Positions 1 through 8,258 of a DNA stretch of 64,000 nucleotides are shown here, piece after piece (within the stretch, counting starts at the first letter, position 1; every line of letters starts with the position of its first letter). Made by a program: the position numbers and the translations under genes. Source of the stretch: an uncultured Clostridia bacterium (GTDB lineage Bacteria; Bacillota; Clostridia; Oscillospirales; Acutalibacteraceae); contig CAMCHQ010000010.1 in the NCBI GenBank assembly GCA_945874765.1, positions 1 through 64,000 of the forward strand. The letters are read 5' to 3'. The notes beneath the pieces were generated by a model, which was not told where the DNA came from, made no database searches, and saw only the letters and a list, made by a program, of their open reading frames with translations.

Positions 1-60
1 TAGGCGGCCCTTATAGGGCCTGTGCAAACCACCAGTTCAACTGGTGGTTATGATTCTTTA
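1..60. repeat. Two adjacent hairpins, possible mobile-element end
   Basis: Two perfect inverted repeats stand side by side. GGCCC at 6-10 pairs with GGGCC at 16-20. AACCACCAGT at 27-36 pairs with ACTGGTGGTT at 40-49 around a 3-nt loop. No U-run follows the larger stem, so it does not look like a simple terminator. Adjacent hairpins of this kind occur at the ends of IS200/IS605-type elements and in REP-like repeats, but no transposase is in view because the window starts here. The assignment is tentative. Confidence 0.35.
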
Positions 61-780
61 CTAAATATTCATTTTAATATAATCGCAATAAAGTTTTATT
101 ATGTCGATATCCGTTTTGTCATATACCATTCTTGCGCCGACGGTGTCCTCAATTTCGTTGAATATCAAATGACCGTCATCAAAGAGAAAATCAATTCCGA
201 TATAATCACTTTCAACAAGGCTCAAAATTCTTTTTACAAGGCTTCTTTCATCTTCATTCATTTTATAGGGGGTTGCACTGCCGCCGAGGCAGAAATTAGA
301 ACGAAAATCGGTATCGCTTTGTCTTAAAATCGACGTAATAATTTCTCCGCCTATTGCCCAAACACGTAAATCTTTGCCGAGAGTGTTGCACGGTTTTTGA
401 TAAACAAATCCGTTTTCAAACTTTTCTTTTTTGTTTATCATTATAACGCCCTGTCCGCCGTGACCGTCGACCGGTTTTTTAACTGCCGGTACTTCTTTGT
501 AGTTTATCGGCAAAATTTCAATGCCTTTTTTCTCCATAAATTCGTAGCAAAGCTGCTTGTTATTTGCAAGTTTTGAGAGGGCGGAGGGGTTGAAAACACG
601 TATTCCTTTTTTCTCGAATTTTTCCGCAATTTTGTAATTATTTGTTCTGTTGATTATAAAATCAGCCGTGTCGTCATAATCGTCAATTGCAAGCGTTACG
701 CCAAGCTCTTCTTTGAATTTATTTATTGCAAAGGTGTTGCGCTTCACTTCTTTTTCGCTGTAAATTAATACTCCGCTCAT
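61..780 (-). CDS. RimK-like ATP-grasp ligase, short form
   Basis: A 239-residue protein of the ATP-grasp fold, the second of two overlapping ATP-grasp genes. A glycine-rich ATP-binding segment (VDGHGGQGVIMI) lies near residue 107. The RimK-type core follows as ILRQSDTDFRSNFCLGG, and a C-terminal metal-binding segment NEIEDTVGAR is present. ATP-grasp ligases join a carboxylate to an amine through an acyl phosphate; RimK relatives add glutamate or similar residues to peptides or small molecules. The start codon overlaps the stop of the upstream gene (ATGA), so the two are probably translated together. The protein has only about 100 residues before the ATP-binding domain, so it may act as half of a heteromeric enzyme. 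The substrate cannot be told from the sequence. Confidence 0.7.
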   Translation of the reverse strand: MSGVLIYSEKEVKRNTFAINKFKEELGVTLAIDDYDDTADFIINRTNNYKIAEKFEKKGIRVFNPSALSKLANNKQLCYEFMEKKGIEILPINYKEVPAVKKPVDGHGGQGVIMINKKEKFENGFVYQKPCNTLGKDLRVWAIGGEIITSILRQSDTDFRSNFCLGGSATPYKMNEDERSLVKRILSLVESDYIGIDFLFDDGHLIFNEIEDTVGARMVYDKTDIDIIKLYCDYIKMNI

Positions 781-1595
781 TTGATTTTTTCCTTAATTGT
801 TTCAAAAATATACGGCGCAATGTCGATTTTAGTAGAATTCATAATGTTAATTATATGTGCATTTGAATTTACCTCACATACACTGCCGTCATCGAGAATA
901 TCAACTCCGCCAAATGTTAAACCGAGTGCGTTGCAAGCTTTTATTGCCGTTTCAATTTCCTTTTCGGTCGGTTTGCAGGGTGTCATTGTGCCGCCGTTTG
1001 TAACATTTGAACGAAAATCACTTTTGTTTTCTCTTTCTGCCGCACAAATATATTTTCCGCCGATTATTTCAATTCTTTTGTCGTGCCCTTTGCTTTCGCC
1101 GATAAATTTTTGAAGAATAAACGGCTTTTCGCTTATGTGAGAAAAAATTTCCTCTTTTGTATTGCATAAAAAAACCTGTGCACCGAACGAGCCGAACGAC
1201 TCTTTGAAAACAAGCGGAAAGGTGAGAATCGATATCGCTTTTTCAACAAATTCGCTCATATCCGATTTAAAATAGCATTTTGGTGCGATAAGTGTTTTAG
1301 GTTGAGGCACAATGCCGTCAAGCTCAATATATGTTCTGCCTTTATCATCGCATTTTTCAATTGAATCGGCAGAGTTGAAAACGGGAATACCGCTTTTTTC
1401 AATTCTTCTTGCAAGGTTAATGTCCTTATCCCAAAAAAGTACAAAATCAGCCTGCGCCTTTTCGGTTGCAAGCTCCAAATTTGTTTTTATATTAAGATTA
1501 ATACCGCATTTTTTTGCCGAATTTACAAGATGATTGTGGAGTGTATCGTATTTTTCACCTTTTAAAAAATGATTTACTGTCAATATGCCGTTCAT
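777..1595 (-). CDS. RimK-like ATP-grasp ligase
   Basis: A 272-residue ATP-grasp protein, the first gene of a two-gene operon. The glycine-rich loop FKESFGSFGAQVF, the RimK signature AERENKSDFRSNVTNGG and the terminal Glu-x-Asn pair in EVNSNA can all be seen. This is the order found in RimK and LysX-type amino acid ligases. AAGGTGAT lies 5 nt upstream of the ATG, supporting the start. It shares architecture with the downstream gene, but that copy is shorter and has a different metal-binding end, so they look like old, diverged duplicates. A role in adding amino acids to a peptide or metabolite is an inference from the family. Confidence 0.72.
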   Translation of the reverse strand: MNGILTVNHFLKGEKYDTLHNHLVNSAKKCGINLNIKTNLELATEKAQADFVLFWDKDINLARRIEKSGIPVFNSADSIEKCDDKGRTYIELDGIVPQPKTLIAPKCYFKSDMSEFVEKAISILTFPLVFKESFGSFGAQVFLCNTKEEIFSHISEKPFILQKFIGESKGHDKRIEIIGGKYICAAERENKSDFRSNVTNGGTMTPCKPTEKEIETAIKACNALGLTFGGVDILDDGSVCEVNSNAHIINIMNSTKIDIAPYIFETIKEKIK

Positions 1596-1697
1596 TTTGT
1601 ATCACCTTGAATTATTGTATCATTCTCTATTGCATTTTTCAATGTAATGGTATAAAATATTAACCTAAATTATAAATTACTGAAAGGTGATGTAAAG

Positions 1698-2873
1698 ATG
1701 ACAGAGTATAAGCTTAAATACGGTTGTAACCCTAACCAAAACCCTGCAAGAATTCATATGGACGGTAAAGAACTTCCGTTTGAAATTTTGAACGGTGCGG
1801 CAGGTTACATCAATCTTCTCGACGCATTCAATTCCTGGCAGCTTGTTAAGGAACTTAAAGAGGCAACAGGTCTTGCCAGTGCCGCTTCATTCAAGCACGT
1901 TTCTCCTGCCGGTGCGGCAGTTGCTCAACCGCTCAGCGACGTTGACCGTAAAGTATGTATGGTGCCTGATGATTTAGAACTTTCACCTATTGCTCAGGCT
2001 TATGTTCGTGCAAGGGGTTGTGACAGAGTTTCTTCATTCGGTGATTTTGCCGCTTTGAGTGATGAATGTGACGCAAGCGTTGCAAAATTCCTTGTTAAAG
2101 AGGTAAGCGACGGTATTATTGCTCCGTCATATACCGATGAGGCTCTTGAAATTCTCAAGTCTAAGAGAAGAGGCAACTATCTTATCATTAAGATGGACCC
2201 TGATTATCAGCCTGAAGAAATGGAAACAAAGCAGGTATTCGGTATTAAGTTTGAGCAAAAGAGAAATGACGCTAAGCTTACTATGTCACTTTTTGACGAT
2301 ATGCCGACTAAGGTTAAGGATATTCCCGAGATTGCAAAGATTGACCTTCTTATTTCGCTTATCACTCTTAAATATACTCAGTCAAATTCAGTTTGCTACG
2401 CTTCGGGCGGTCAGACTATCGGTGTAGGTGCAGGTCAGCAAAGTCGTATCCATTGCACTCGCCTTGCAGGTAATAAGGCTGATAATTTCTGGCTTCGTCA
2501 TAATGAAAAGGTGCTCAATCTTCCTTTCATTGACGGTCTTCGTAAGTGTGAAGCCGATAACGCTATTGACCTTTACATTTCGGATGAATATGAGGATTTA
2601 CTCAAAGACGGCGTATGGCAAAGATATTTCACCTCTTGCCCTGAACCTTTCACTGCTGAGGAAAAGAAAGCTTGGCACGAGAAGATGACAAATGTTGCTC
2701 TCGGCTCCGACGCATTCTTCCCGTTTGAGGATAATATTGAGCGTGCGGCTCGTTCGGGTGTTAAGTATATTGCACAACCGGGCGGCTCTGTTCGTGACGG
2801 CGCTGTTATTGATTGCTGCGACAGCTTCGGTATCGCAATGGCTATGACAGGTATCCGTCTTTTCCATCACTAA
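1698..2873 (+). CDS. purH: Stand-alone AICAR transformylase (purine synthesis)
   Basis: A 391-residue phosphoribosylaminoimidazolecarboxamide formyltransferase. It transfers a formyl group from 10-formyltetrahydrofolate to AICAR to give FAICAR, the penultimate step of IMP synthesis. The catalytic Lys-His motif is present as FKHVSPAGAAV near residue 66, and the later glycine-rich segment SGGQTIGVGAGQQSR near residue 237 binds substrate. The IMP cyclohydrolase domain that normally forms the N-terminal 200 residues of bifunctional PurH is absent, so cyclisation must be done by another protein. Such stand-alone versions occur in Clostridia and are sometimes named purV. SD AAAGGTGAT precedes the ATG. 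No other purine gene is adjacent. Confidence 0.9.
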   Translation: MTEYKLKYGCNPNQNPARIHMDGKELPFEILNGAAGYINLLDAFNSWQLVKELKEATGLASAASFKHVSPAGAAVAQPLSDVDRKVCMVPDDLELSPIAQAYVRARGCDRVSSFGDFAALSDECDASVAKFLVKEVSDGIIAPSYTDEALEILKSKRRGNYLIIKMDPDYQPEEMETKQVFGIKFEQKRNDAKLTMSLFDDMPTKVKDIPEIAKIDLLISLITLKYTQSNSVCYASGGQTIGVGAGQQSRIHCTRLAGNKADNFWLRHNEKVLNLPFIDGLRKCEADNAIDLYISDEYEDLLKDGVWQRYFTSCPEPFTAEEKKAWHEKMTNVALGSDAFFPFEDNIERAARSGVKYIAQPGGSVRDGAVIDCCDSFGIAMAMTGIRLFHH

Positions 2874-2889
2874 TATAAATTTTATGTAT

Positions 2890-2914
2890 GGGCGACCGCT
2901 GTGTCGCCCGTTTT
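2890..2914 (+). terminator. Hairpin after purH
   Basis: GGGCGAC at 2890-2896 pairs with GTCGCCC at 2903-2909 and is followed by GTTTT. It sits just before the next start codon, so it may act as a weak terminator or attenuator. It resembles other GGGCGA hairpins in the window (about 3945 and 11318). Confidence 0.45.
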
Positions 2915-2927
2915 GATAGGTAACACT

Positions 2928-3698
2928 ATGAATATTTTAACTTGCCCTGTTTGCGGTGAAAAATTAAATATTTTCGGCAAAACGCTTAAATGTGAAAATA
3001 ATCATTCCTTTGATTTTGCAAAGCAGGGATATGTTAATCTTTTGCTGACTTCTAAAAGCGGCGATAAAAAGGGCGACAGCAGGGAATCTGCCCACGCAAG
3101 ACGTGATTTTTTGCAAAAGGGATATTATTCGTTTTTGAGAGATTATGTCACTACAAAATTAGACGGTACCGTTCTTGATATCTGCTGCGGCGAGGGATAT
3201 TATGACGAATATTCGGATGAACTTTACGGCTTTGATATCAGTAAAGAAATGGTGCGCCTTGCCGCAACGGCACGAAAAGAGCATAACTATTTTGTGGCAA
3301 ACCTTGCCCATATTCCGATTTGTGATAATTCTATCGATACGGCTATGCACCTTTTTGCTCCGTTTAACGAAAAGGAATTTTACCGTGTTGTAAAACCCGG
3401 CGGCAGGCTTTTGAGCGTTATTCCCGGTGATAATCATTTGATTGAGCTTAAAAATATTCTTTATGATACACCTTATCTTAATGATGAAAAAGCGCCTGAC
3501 ACTTCGCTTTTTACTTTAAAATCTAAAAACAAAATTTCAAATACATTTGATATTTCAAGAGATGATTTAAAAACGCTGTTTTCTATGACGCCTTATTTTT
3601 ACAGGACAAGCGACAGCGATAAGGCAAAGCTTGAAAAAGCGGAAAATATTAAGTTGACAGCGTCATTCGTTGTTTTGGAATATGTGAAAGAGGGATAA
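2928..3698 (+). CDS. rlmA: 23S rRNA (guanine-N1)-methyltransferase, RlmA type
   Basis: A 256-residue SAM-dependent methyltransferase of the RlmA family, which methylates N1 of a guanine in helix 35 of 23S rRNA. The N-terminal zinc site typical of the family is complete: Cys6, Cys9, Cys22 and His26 (CPVC ... CENNH). The SAM-binding motif VLDICCGEGYYDE and the family phrase FDFAKQGYVNLL are visible. The ATG at 2928 is preferred over an in-frame GTG at 2901, because the extra residues would encode the terminator hairpin and because AGG lies upstream. Members of this family can confer resistance to some ribosome-targeting antibiotics, depending on the exact guanine; that cannot be decided here. 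Confidence 0.85.
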   Translation: MNILTCPVCGEKLNIFGKTLKCENNHSFDFAKQGYVNLLLTSKSGDKKGDSRESAHARRDFLQKGYYSFLRDYVTTKLDGTVLDICCGEGYYDEYSDELYGFDISKEMVRLAATARKEHNYFVANLAHIPICDNSIDTAMHLFAPFNEKEFYRVVKPGGRLLSVIPGDNHLIELKNILYDTPYLNDEKAPDTSLFTLKSKNKISNTFDISRDDLKTLFSMTPYFYRTSDSDKAKLEKAENIKLTASFVVLEYVKEG

Positions 3699-3700
3699 AT

Positions 3701-3880
3701 TTGGATTTATTGTGTGAAAAATGCTGGTATAACGAGTACGACGAGGAAACGGACGAATGTTTTTGCTCGCTTGTTCTTGACGAGGACGAATATGTCCGTT
3801 TTTGCGAAGAACAAAACAAAACGTGCAGATATTTTCGACCGAGCGGCTCGGAATATGATATAGTAAGAAAGCAGAATTGA
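3701..3880 (+). CDS. Small Cys-rich acidic protein (DUF6472-like)
   Basis: A 59-residue protein starting at TTG, 2 nt after the stop of rlmA, with GAGGG 6 nt before the start. The composition is strongly acidic, with four paired cysteines in CEKC, CFC and a later TCRYFRP segment. The order is a CxxC start, a YDEETDE stretch, LDEDEYVRF, a Cys before YFRP, and an EYDIVRKQN end. This pattern matches a small conserved clostridial family that I recall as DUF6472. The function is unknown. The paired cysteines suggest metal binding. The short length and the TTG start make it easy to miss in automated annotation. Confidence 0.7.
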   Translation: MDLLCEKCWYNEYDEETDECFCSLVLDEDEYVRFCEEQNKTCRYFRPSGSEYDIVRKQN

Positions 3881-3944
3881 TATGTTTTCGTAGAGGCGAA
3901 CTCGTCTAAACTACGTATTGCTCGATATCTTTTGACACCGTAGG

Positions 3945-3971
3945 GGCGAACTGTGTTCGCCTTTATTTTTT
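3945..3971 (+). terminator. Rho-independent terminator before csoR
   Basis: GGCGAAC at 3945-3951 pairs with GTTCGCC at 3955-3961, followed by TTTATTTTTTT. It closes the rlmA transcript. The stem belongs to a small family of GTAGGGGCGA repeats, with another copy at about 11314. Confidence 0.65.
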
Positions 3972-3982
3972 TCGAAATTTTC

Positions 3983-4032
3983 TTGACAAATACCCCGTTA
4001 GGGTATATAATCAAGATACCCCGTGAGGGTAT
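3983..4032 (+). promoter_or_regulatory. Copper-responsive promoter with two CsoR operators
   Basis: TTGACA at 3983-3988 and TATAAT at 4006-4011 are separated by 17 nt, an ideal sigma-A promoter. Two near-identical 17-nt palindromes of the form ATACCCCGTKAGGGTAT lie at 3990-4006, filling the spacer, and at 4016-4032, over the expected transcription start. They match the TACCCYRYRGGGTA pattern of CsoR operators. CsoR should block the promoter without copper and release it when Cu(I) binds. Confidence 0.92.
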
Positions 4033-4045
4033 AAGGAGTGATTTA

Positions 4046-4366
4046 ATGGAAACTAATGATAATAAAAAAGACTGTTTCTGTTGCCACGGTAAAACAAAGC
4101 ACAGAACAGATGAAGAGCAAAAGGCGCTTATCAATCGACTTAACAGAATCGAGGGTCAAATAAGAGGAATTAAGCGTATGCTCGAAGAAGATGCGTATTG
4201 TACTGATATTATTACTCAGGTTGCGGCGGCAAATGCGGCACTTAATTCTTTTAATAAAGAGCTTCTTTCCACGCATATTAAAACGTGCGTTACAGATGAT
4301 ATTAAGGCAGGGAAAACCGAAACGGTTGATGACCTTTTAAAAACTCTTCAAAAATTAATGAAATAG
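4046..4366 (+). CDS. csoR: Copper-sensing repressor CsoR
   Basis: A 106-residue all-helical CsoR/RcnR-family repressor. The Cu(I) ligands of CsoR are present with the usual spacing: Cys52, His77 and Cys81 (HIKTC). The family core [19 protein letters not shown] is intact. The N-terminus carries an extra [10 protein letters not shown] segment (Cys10, Cys12, Cys13, His14) that could bind metal too. The ATG at 4046 has AAGGAG upstream and lies just after the second operator. It sits 16 nt before copA, so the two form an autoregulated operon. The twin operators directly upstream support a copper rather than nickel role. Confidence 0.92.
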   Translation: METNDNKKDCFCCHGKTKHRTDEEQKALINRLNRIEGQIRGIKRMLEEDAYCTDIITQVAAANAALNSFNKELLSTHIKTCVTDDIKAGKTETVDDLLKTLQKLMK

Positions 4367-4382
4367 TTTTGAGGTGATTTAT

Positions 4383-6902
4383 TTGACGCAATATAATGTA
4401 ACGGGTATGAGTTGCGCCGCTTGCAGTGCAAGGGTAGAAAAGGCGGTTAATGCTGTTGACGGTGTAACAAACTGTGCCGTAAGCCTGCTTACAAATTCAA
4501 TGGGCGTTGAGGGAACGGCAAGCAGTGAAGCAATAATTGCCGCTGTCGAAAAGGCAGGATACGGTGCAAGCGTTAAAGGACATGATAAAAAGGCGGAAAG
4601 TGTATCGAGTGACGAGCTTAAAGATACCGAAACGCCTAAAATCAGAAACAGACTTATTTGGTCGGTAATATTCCTTATCCCGCTTATGTATATCTCTATG
4701 GGGCATATGATGTGGGGCTGGAAATTGCCGTCATTTTTAGAGAATAATCATATTGCTATGGGTTTGGCTGAACTTTTGCTGACTGTAATAATTATGGTTA
4801 TTAACCAAAAATTCTTCATTAACGGCTTCAAAGGCATAATTCATAAAAGTCCGAATATGGATACACTTGTGGCGCTCGGCTCTGCCGCATCTTTTGCCTA
4901 CAGTACGGTTCAGCTTTTTCTTATGACTTCTGCGCAGCTTGCAGGTGACGGTAAAAGAGTTATGAGCCTTATGCACGAGTTCTATTTTGAATCGGCGGCA
5001 ATGATATTAACCCTTATTACCGTCGGCAAAATGCTTGAAGCGTATTCAAAGGGTAAAACAACAGATGCGCTTAAATCTTTAATGAATTTAGCACCGAAAA
5101 ATGCAACGCTTATCAAAGACGGCAAAGAGATTGTCGTGCCGGTGGCTGATGTTTCGATTAACGATATTTTTGTCGTAAAACCGGGTGAGAGTATTCCTGT
5201 TGACGCTGTGATTGTTGACGGCGAAACGGCTGTTGACGAATCGGCGCTTACCGGTGAGAGTATTCCTGTCGATAAGGCTGTCGGCGATAAAGTATCGGGT
5301 GCAACAATTAATCAGTCGGGCTTTATTAAATGCCGTGCTACTGCCGTCGGTGAGGATACAACGCTTTCACAAATTATTAAAATGGTCAGTGATGCGGCGG
5401 CTACAAAAGCACCGATTGCTAAGATTGCGGATAAGGTATCGGGTGTGTTTGTTCCGTGCGTAATAGTTATTGCGCTTATTGCTCTTTGCGTTTGGCTGTT
5501 TGTCGGTCAAAGCTTTGGCTATGCGCTTGCACGTGGCATATCGGTTCTTGTAATCAGCTGTCCGTGTGCTCTCGGTCTTGCAACTCCTGTTGCCGTAATG
5601 GTCGGTAACGGTAAAGGCGCTAAGTCCGGTATTCTTTTCAAAACTGCGGCATCGCTTGAAGAAACAGGCAGAGTTCAAATTGTTGCTCTTGATAAAACGG
5701 GTACAATCACTAAAGGTGAGCCTAAGGTTACCGACGTTATCCCATTCGGTGATGAAAACAAACTGTTGTCGCTTGCTTATTCAATTGAAAAAAAGAGTGA
5801 GCATCCGCTTGCAAAGGCTGTTTGCGAATATGCCGAGGAAAAGTCGGTTAAGTTTGTTGATACAAGTGATTTTAAGGCACTTGCAGGTAACGGCTTGTCG
5901 GCAAATGTCGAAGGTAAAACAGTTGTCGGCGGAAGTGTGAAATATATTTCGAGCCAAATTGATATTGACAGTAATGTTAAAGCTCAGGCACAAAAACTTG
6001 CACAAAACGGCAAAACTCCGCTTTTGTTTATGAGTGATAATAAACTTCTCGGTATAATTGCCGTGGCTGACGTTATTAAAGAGGACAGTCCCAAGGCAAT
6101 TAAAGAACTTCAAAATATGGGTATTCGTGTTGTTATGCTTACGGGCGATAACGAAAAAACGGCTAAGGCAATCGGAAAGCAGGTCGGTGTTGATACTGTT
6201 ATTTCCGACGTTCTCCCTGACGGCAAGGAAAGCGTTATTAAGGAACTTATGAATTACGGCAAGGTAGCAATGGTCGGTGACGGTATAAACGACGCACCGG
6301 CGCTTACACGTGCCGATGTGGGTATTGCAATCGGTGCGGGTACGGATGTAGCGGTGGACGCCGCAGACGTTGTGCTTATGAACAGTAAACTTACAGATGT
6401 ATCGGGCGCAATCAGGCTCAGCAGAAAAACACTTACAAATATCCACGAAAATCTTTTCTGGGCGTTTATTTATAACGTTATCGGTATTCCGCTTGCAGCA
6501 GGCGTGTGGATTCCGATATTCGGCTGGACGCTTAATCCGATGTTCGGTGCGGCGGCAATGAGCCTTTCAAGTTTCTGCGTTGTTACAAATGCGCTTAGAC
6601 TTAATCTTGTTAAAGTTCATTCGCCGAAACACGATAAAAAGAAAAAAGCGGTTGATATTAAGCTTAATATCGCCGCAGAAAATAAGGAGGAAAAAATTAT
6701 GACAAAAACAATTAAGGTTGAGGGAATGATGTGCCCGCACTGCGAGGCAACCGTTAAAAAAGCTCTTGAGGCAATCGACGGTGTTAAAGAGGCAAGCGCA
6801 AGCCACGAAAAAGGCGAGGCGGTAGTTTCTCTTGAAAAAGACGTTGATTTATCGACTCTCGAAAAAGCAATAACCGACGCAGGATATAAGGTTATAAAAT
6901 AA
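4383..6902 (+). CDS. copA: Copper-exporting P-type ATPase with C-terminal chaperone domain
   Basis: An 839-residue P1B ATPase that pumps Cu(I) out of the cell. An N-terminal HMA domain carries GMSCAAC (Cys11, Cys14). Membrane helices follow, with the metal-transport motif [11 protein letters not shown] near residue 392, the phosphorylation motif DKTGT at about 437, SEHPLAKA in the nucleotide domain, and [10 protein letters not shown] near 631. A second HMA domain ([10 protein letters not shown]) forms the last 67 residues, after a Lys-rich linker. TTG 4383 is chosen because GAGGTG lies 6 nt upstream; GTG 4374 lies inside that SD. A C-terminal HMA is unusual for CopA and appears to be a fused CopZ. 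Confidence 0.93.
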   Translation: MTQYNVTGMSCAACSARVEKAVNAVDGVTNCAVSLLTNSMGVEGTASSEAIIAAVEKAGYGASVKGHDKKAESVSSDELKDTETPKIRNRLIWSVIFLIPLMYISMGHMMWGWKLPSFLENNHIAMGLAELLLTVIIMVINQKFFINGFKGIIHKSPNMDTLVALGSAASFAYSTVQLFLMTSAQLAGDGKRVMSLMHEFYFESAAMILTLITVGKMLEAYSKGKTTDALKSLMNLAPKNATLIKDGKEIVVPVADVSINDIFVVKPGESIPVDAVIVDGETAVDESALTGESIPVDKAVGDKVSGATINQSGFIKCRATAVGEDTTLSQIIKMVSDAAATKAPIAKIADKVSGVFVPCVIVIALIALCVWLFVGQSFGYALARGISVLVISCPCALGLATPVAVMVGNGKGAKSGILFKTAASLEETGRVQIVALDKTGTITKGEPKVTDVIPFGDENKLLSLAYSIEKKSEHPLAKAVCEYAEEKSVKFVDTSDFKALAGNGLSANVEGKTVVGGSVKYISSQIDIDSNVKAQAQKLAQNGKTPLLFMSDNKLLGIIAVADVIKEDSPKAIKELQNMGIRVVMLTGDNEKTAKAIGKQVGVDTVISDVLPDGKESVIKELMNYGKVAMVGDGINDAPALTRADVGIAIGAGTDVAVDAADVVLMNSKLTDVSGAIRLSRKTLTNIHENLFWAFIYNVIGIPLAAGVWIPIFGWTLNPMFGAAAMSLSSFCVVTNALRLNLVKVHSPKHDKKKKAVDIKLNIAAENKEEKIMTKTIKVEGMMCPHCEATVKKALEAIDGVKEASASHEKGEAVVSLEKDVDLSTLEKAITDAGYKVIK
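6699..6902 (+). CDS. copZ: Possible internal start yielding a free CopZ-like chaperone
   Basis: Within copA, in the same frame, AAGGAGG at 6684-6690 lies 8 nt before ATG 6699. The reading frame from there encodes 67 residues with the HMA fold and a CPHC copper site, the size and sequence of a normal CopZ chaperone. A ribosome starting here would make a free chaperone while ribosomes from the main start make the fused ATPase. The SD could also be a leftover of an ancestral copA-copZ gene pair that lost its stop codon. The site is visible; use of it is an inference. Confidence 0.5.
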   Translation: MTKTIKVEGMMCPHCEATVKKALEAIDGVKEASASHEKGEAVVSLEKDVDLSTLEKAITDAGYKVIK

Positions 6903-6918
6903 AAGATAAATAAAAATG

Positions 6919-6956
6919 ATAGCTGTCACGCACAAGTGTGACAGCTATTTGACTTT
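6919..6956. terminator. Terminator between convergent copA and the small gene
   Basis: A perfect 11-bp stem: ATAGCTGTCAC at 6919-6929 pairs with GTGACAGCTAT at 6938-6948 around an 8-nt loop, followed by a T-rich stretch. It lies between convergent genes and may serve both strands. Confidence 0.7.
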
Positions 6957-7141
6957 TACAACTTATTTTCTTCTTCATATTCCTTTGAATATTCAACATT
7001 TTGCGTATCGGGGATGGGTACGCCCATTTCAGTCTTTGTGTCTGGCTGAACGGTCGGATTTGTGATGGAAGTTAAATATTTATTTGTTAAATCCGTATCT
7101 TTGTTTAATTGATATTTTTTCCTGTATTTATCGTCTTTCAT
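6956..7141 (-). CDS. Small hydrophilic protein of unknown function
   Basis: A 61-residue polar protein with no membrane segment or cysteine. It starts MKDDKYRKKYQLN and ends with a Glu-rich tail. AGAGGTGA lies 4 nt upstream of its ATG, and it sits 23 nt downstream of hemW on the same strand, so it is probably the last gene of that transcript. I do not recognise the family. The proper ribosome binding site and position support a real gene, but the short length keeps confidence modest. Confidence 0.5.
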   Translation of the reverse strand: MKDDKYRKKYQLNKDTDLTNKYLTSITNPTVQPDTKTEMGVPIPDTQNVEYSKEYEEENKL

Positions 7142-7164
7142 AAACTCACCTCTAAGGCTATTGT

Positions 7165-8199
7165 TTACAAAAGTTCACTGATTATTAAATTTGAAACGAG
7201 CATTCCCTCACTTGTGAGTGCAATTTTATTTTCGCTTTCTTTCATAAGTCCCATTTTTACAAAGCGTGAGAAGTCTTTTTTTACAAGCGATTTGTCAATT
7301 CCCCGATTTAATCTTAAACCGAGCATTATTCTCTCTTCTTCAAGGTCGACTTTTCCCTCACTTTTAAGCGACCAATCGGTATCGTAATAAAATCTTTTGC
7401 CGCCCCAAAAGGAATGTGCGCTTTTTCCCAATCCTAAATAATCGTCTAAAATCCAATATTTTGTATTATGCCTGCTTTCAAATGACGGCTTTGCAAAGTT
7501 GCTGATTTCGTATTGATTAAAGCCGAGAGATTTAAGGGATTTGACAGTCTTTAGGTACATTTCGCAAACTGTATCCTCGTCGGGAAGATTTAGCCTGTCT
7601 TTAAGGTCAAAAAATCGTGTGCCCTCTTCTATTTTAAGCATATATGCGCTGATGTGGGTAACGTTCATTTTGTCGATAAACTCAAATGTTTCGTCAAGAG
7701 AGGAGAGCGTTTGCTTGGGAGTGCCGAGCATAACGTCAAGGCTGATGTTATTTATTCCCGCTTTTTTTGCGTCGTTTACAGATTTTGCAACTTCCGTTTG
7801 CCCTGCGCTTCTGCCGAGTGCAAAACGTTCTTCGTCTCTTGCGCTTTGCATACCTATGCTCACTCTGTTAATTCCGTATTTTGAATAGTCGTAAAAATCT
7901 TTTTCAAGGTCTTTTGACGGATTGCATTCTATAGTTATTTCTGAATTTTTATCTATATCAAAATGTTCTTTTGCCGAGGATAAAATTTTGCCTATTAAAT
8001 CACTTTCCAAAATTGACGGAGTGCCGCCGCCGAAATATACCGTGTCAAATTCTCCCGAATAATCATTCATTGTTTTGATTAATTCATTGGCATATTTTTC
8101 ACTTAGCGCCCTGTCATATTTTACACTGTAAAAATCGCAATAAGGACATTTCGATTTGCAAAAGGGGATATGGATATATAATCCTGCTTTGTTATTCAT
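7165..8199 (-). CDS. hemW: HemW-like radical SAM protein
   Basis: A 344-residue radical SAM protein of the HemN/HemW family. The cluster motif is FCKSKCPYCDF (Cys14, Cys18, Cys21), followed by YFGGGTPS and IECNPS, the SAM-binding elements of the family. HemW proteins handle haem or act as haem chaperones, and are often misnamed coproporphyrinogen oxidases. The protein is slightly shorter than the usual 375 residues, mostly in the C-terminal domain. AGGTGA precedes the ATG. No haem synthesis genes are nearby, which fits HemW better than HemN. Confidence 0.85.
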   Translation of the reverse strand: MNNKAGLYIHIPFCKSKCPYCDFYSVKYDRALSEKYANELIKTMNDYSGEFDTVYFGGGTPSILESDLIGKILSSAKEHFDIDKNSEITIECNPSKDLEKDFYDYSKYGINRVSIGMQSARDEERFALGRSAGQTEVAKSVNDAKKAGINNISLDVMLGTPKQTLSSLDETFEFIDKMNVTHISAYMLKIEEGTRFFDLKDRLNLPDEDTVCEMYLKTVKSLKSLGFNQYEISNFAKPSFESRHNTKYWILDDYLGLGKSAHSFWGGKRFYYDTDWSLKSEGKVDLEEERIMLGLRLNRGIDKSLVKKDFSRFVKMGLMKESENKIALTSEGMLVSNLIISELL

Positions 8200-8258
8200 T
8201 TAATCACCTAAAAAATATGGGCAAGCATTGCTCACCCATACTGTAGTTTTTATAAAAT

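Noticed and set aside
3649-4134. A 161-codon frame antisense to the small Cys-rich gene and csoR
   Set aside because: It crosses a clear promoter, twin operators and a terminator, and has no SD.
5781-6446. A 221-codon open frame antisense to copA
   Set aside because: It lies opposite a well-supported ATPase, has no SD, and reads as Cys/His/Asn-rich noise from the reverse strand.
7165-8199. Oxygen-independent coproporphyrinogen oxidase HemN
   Set aside because: The protein is short and no haem genes are nearby; the HemW branch fits better.
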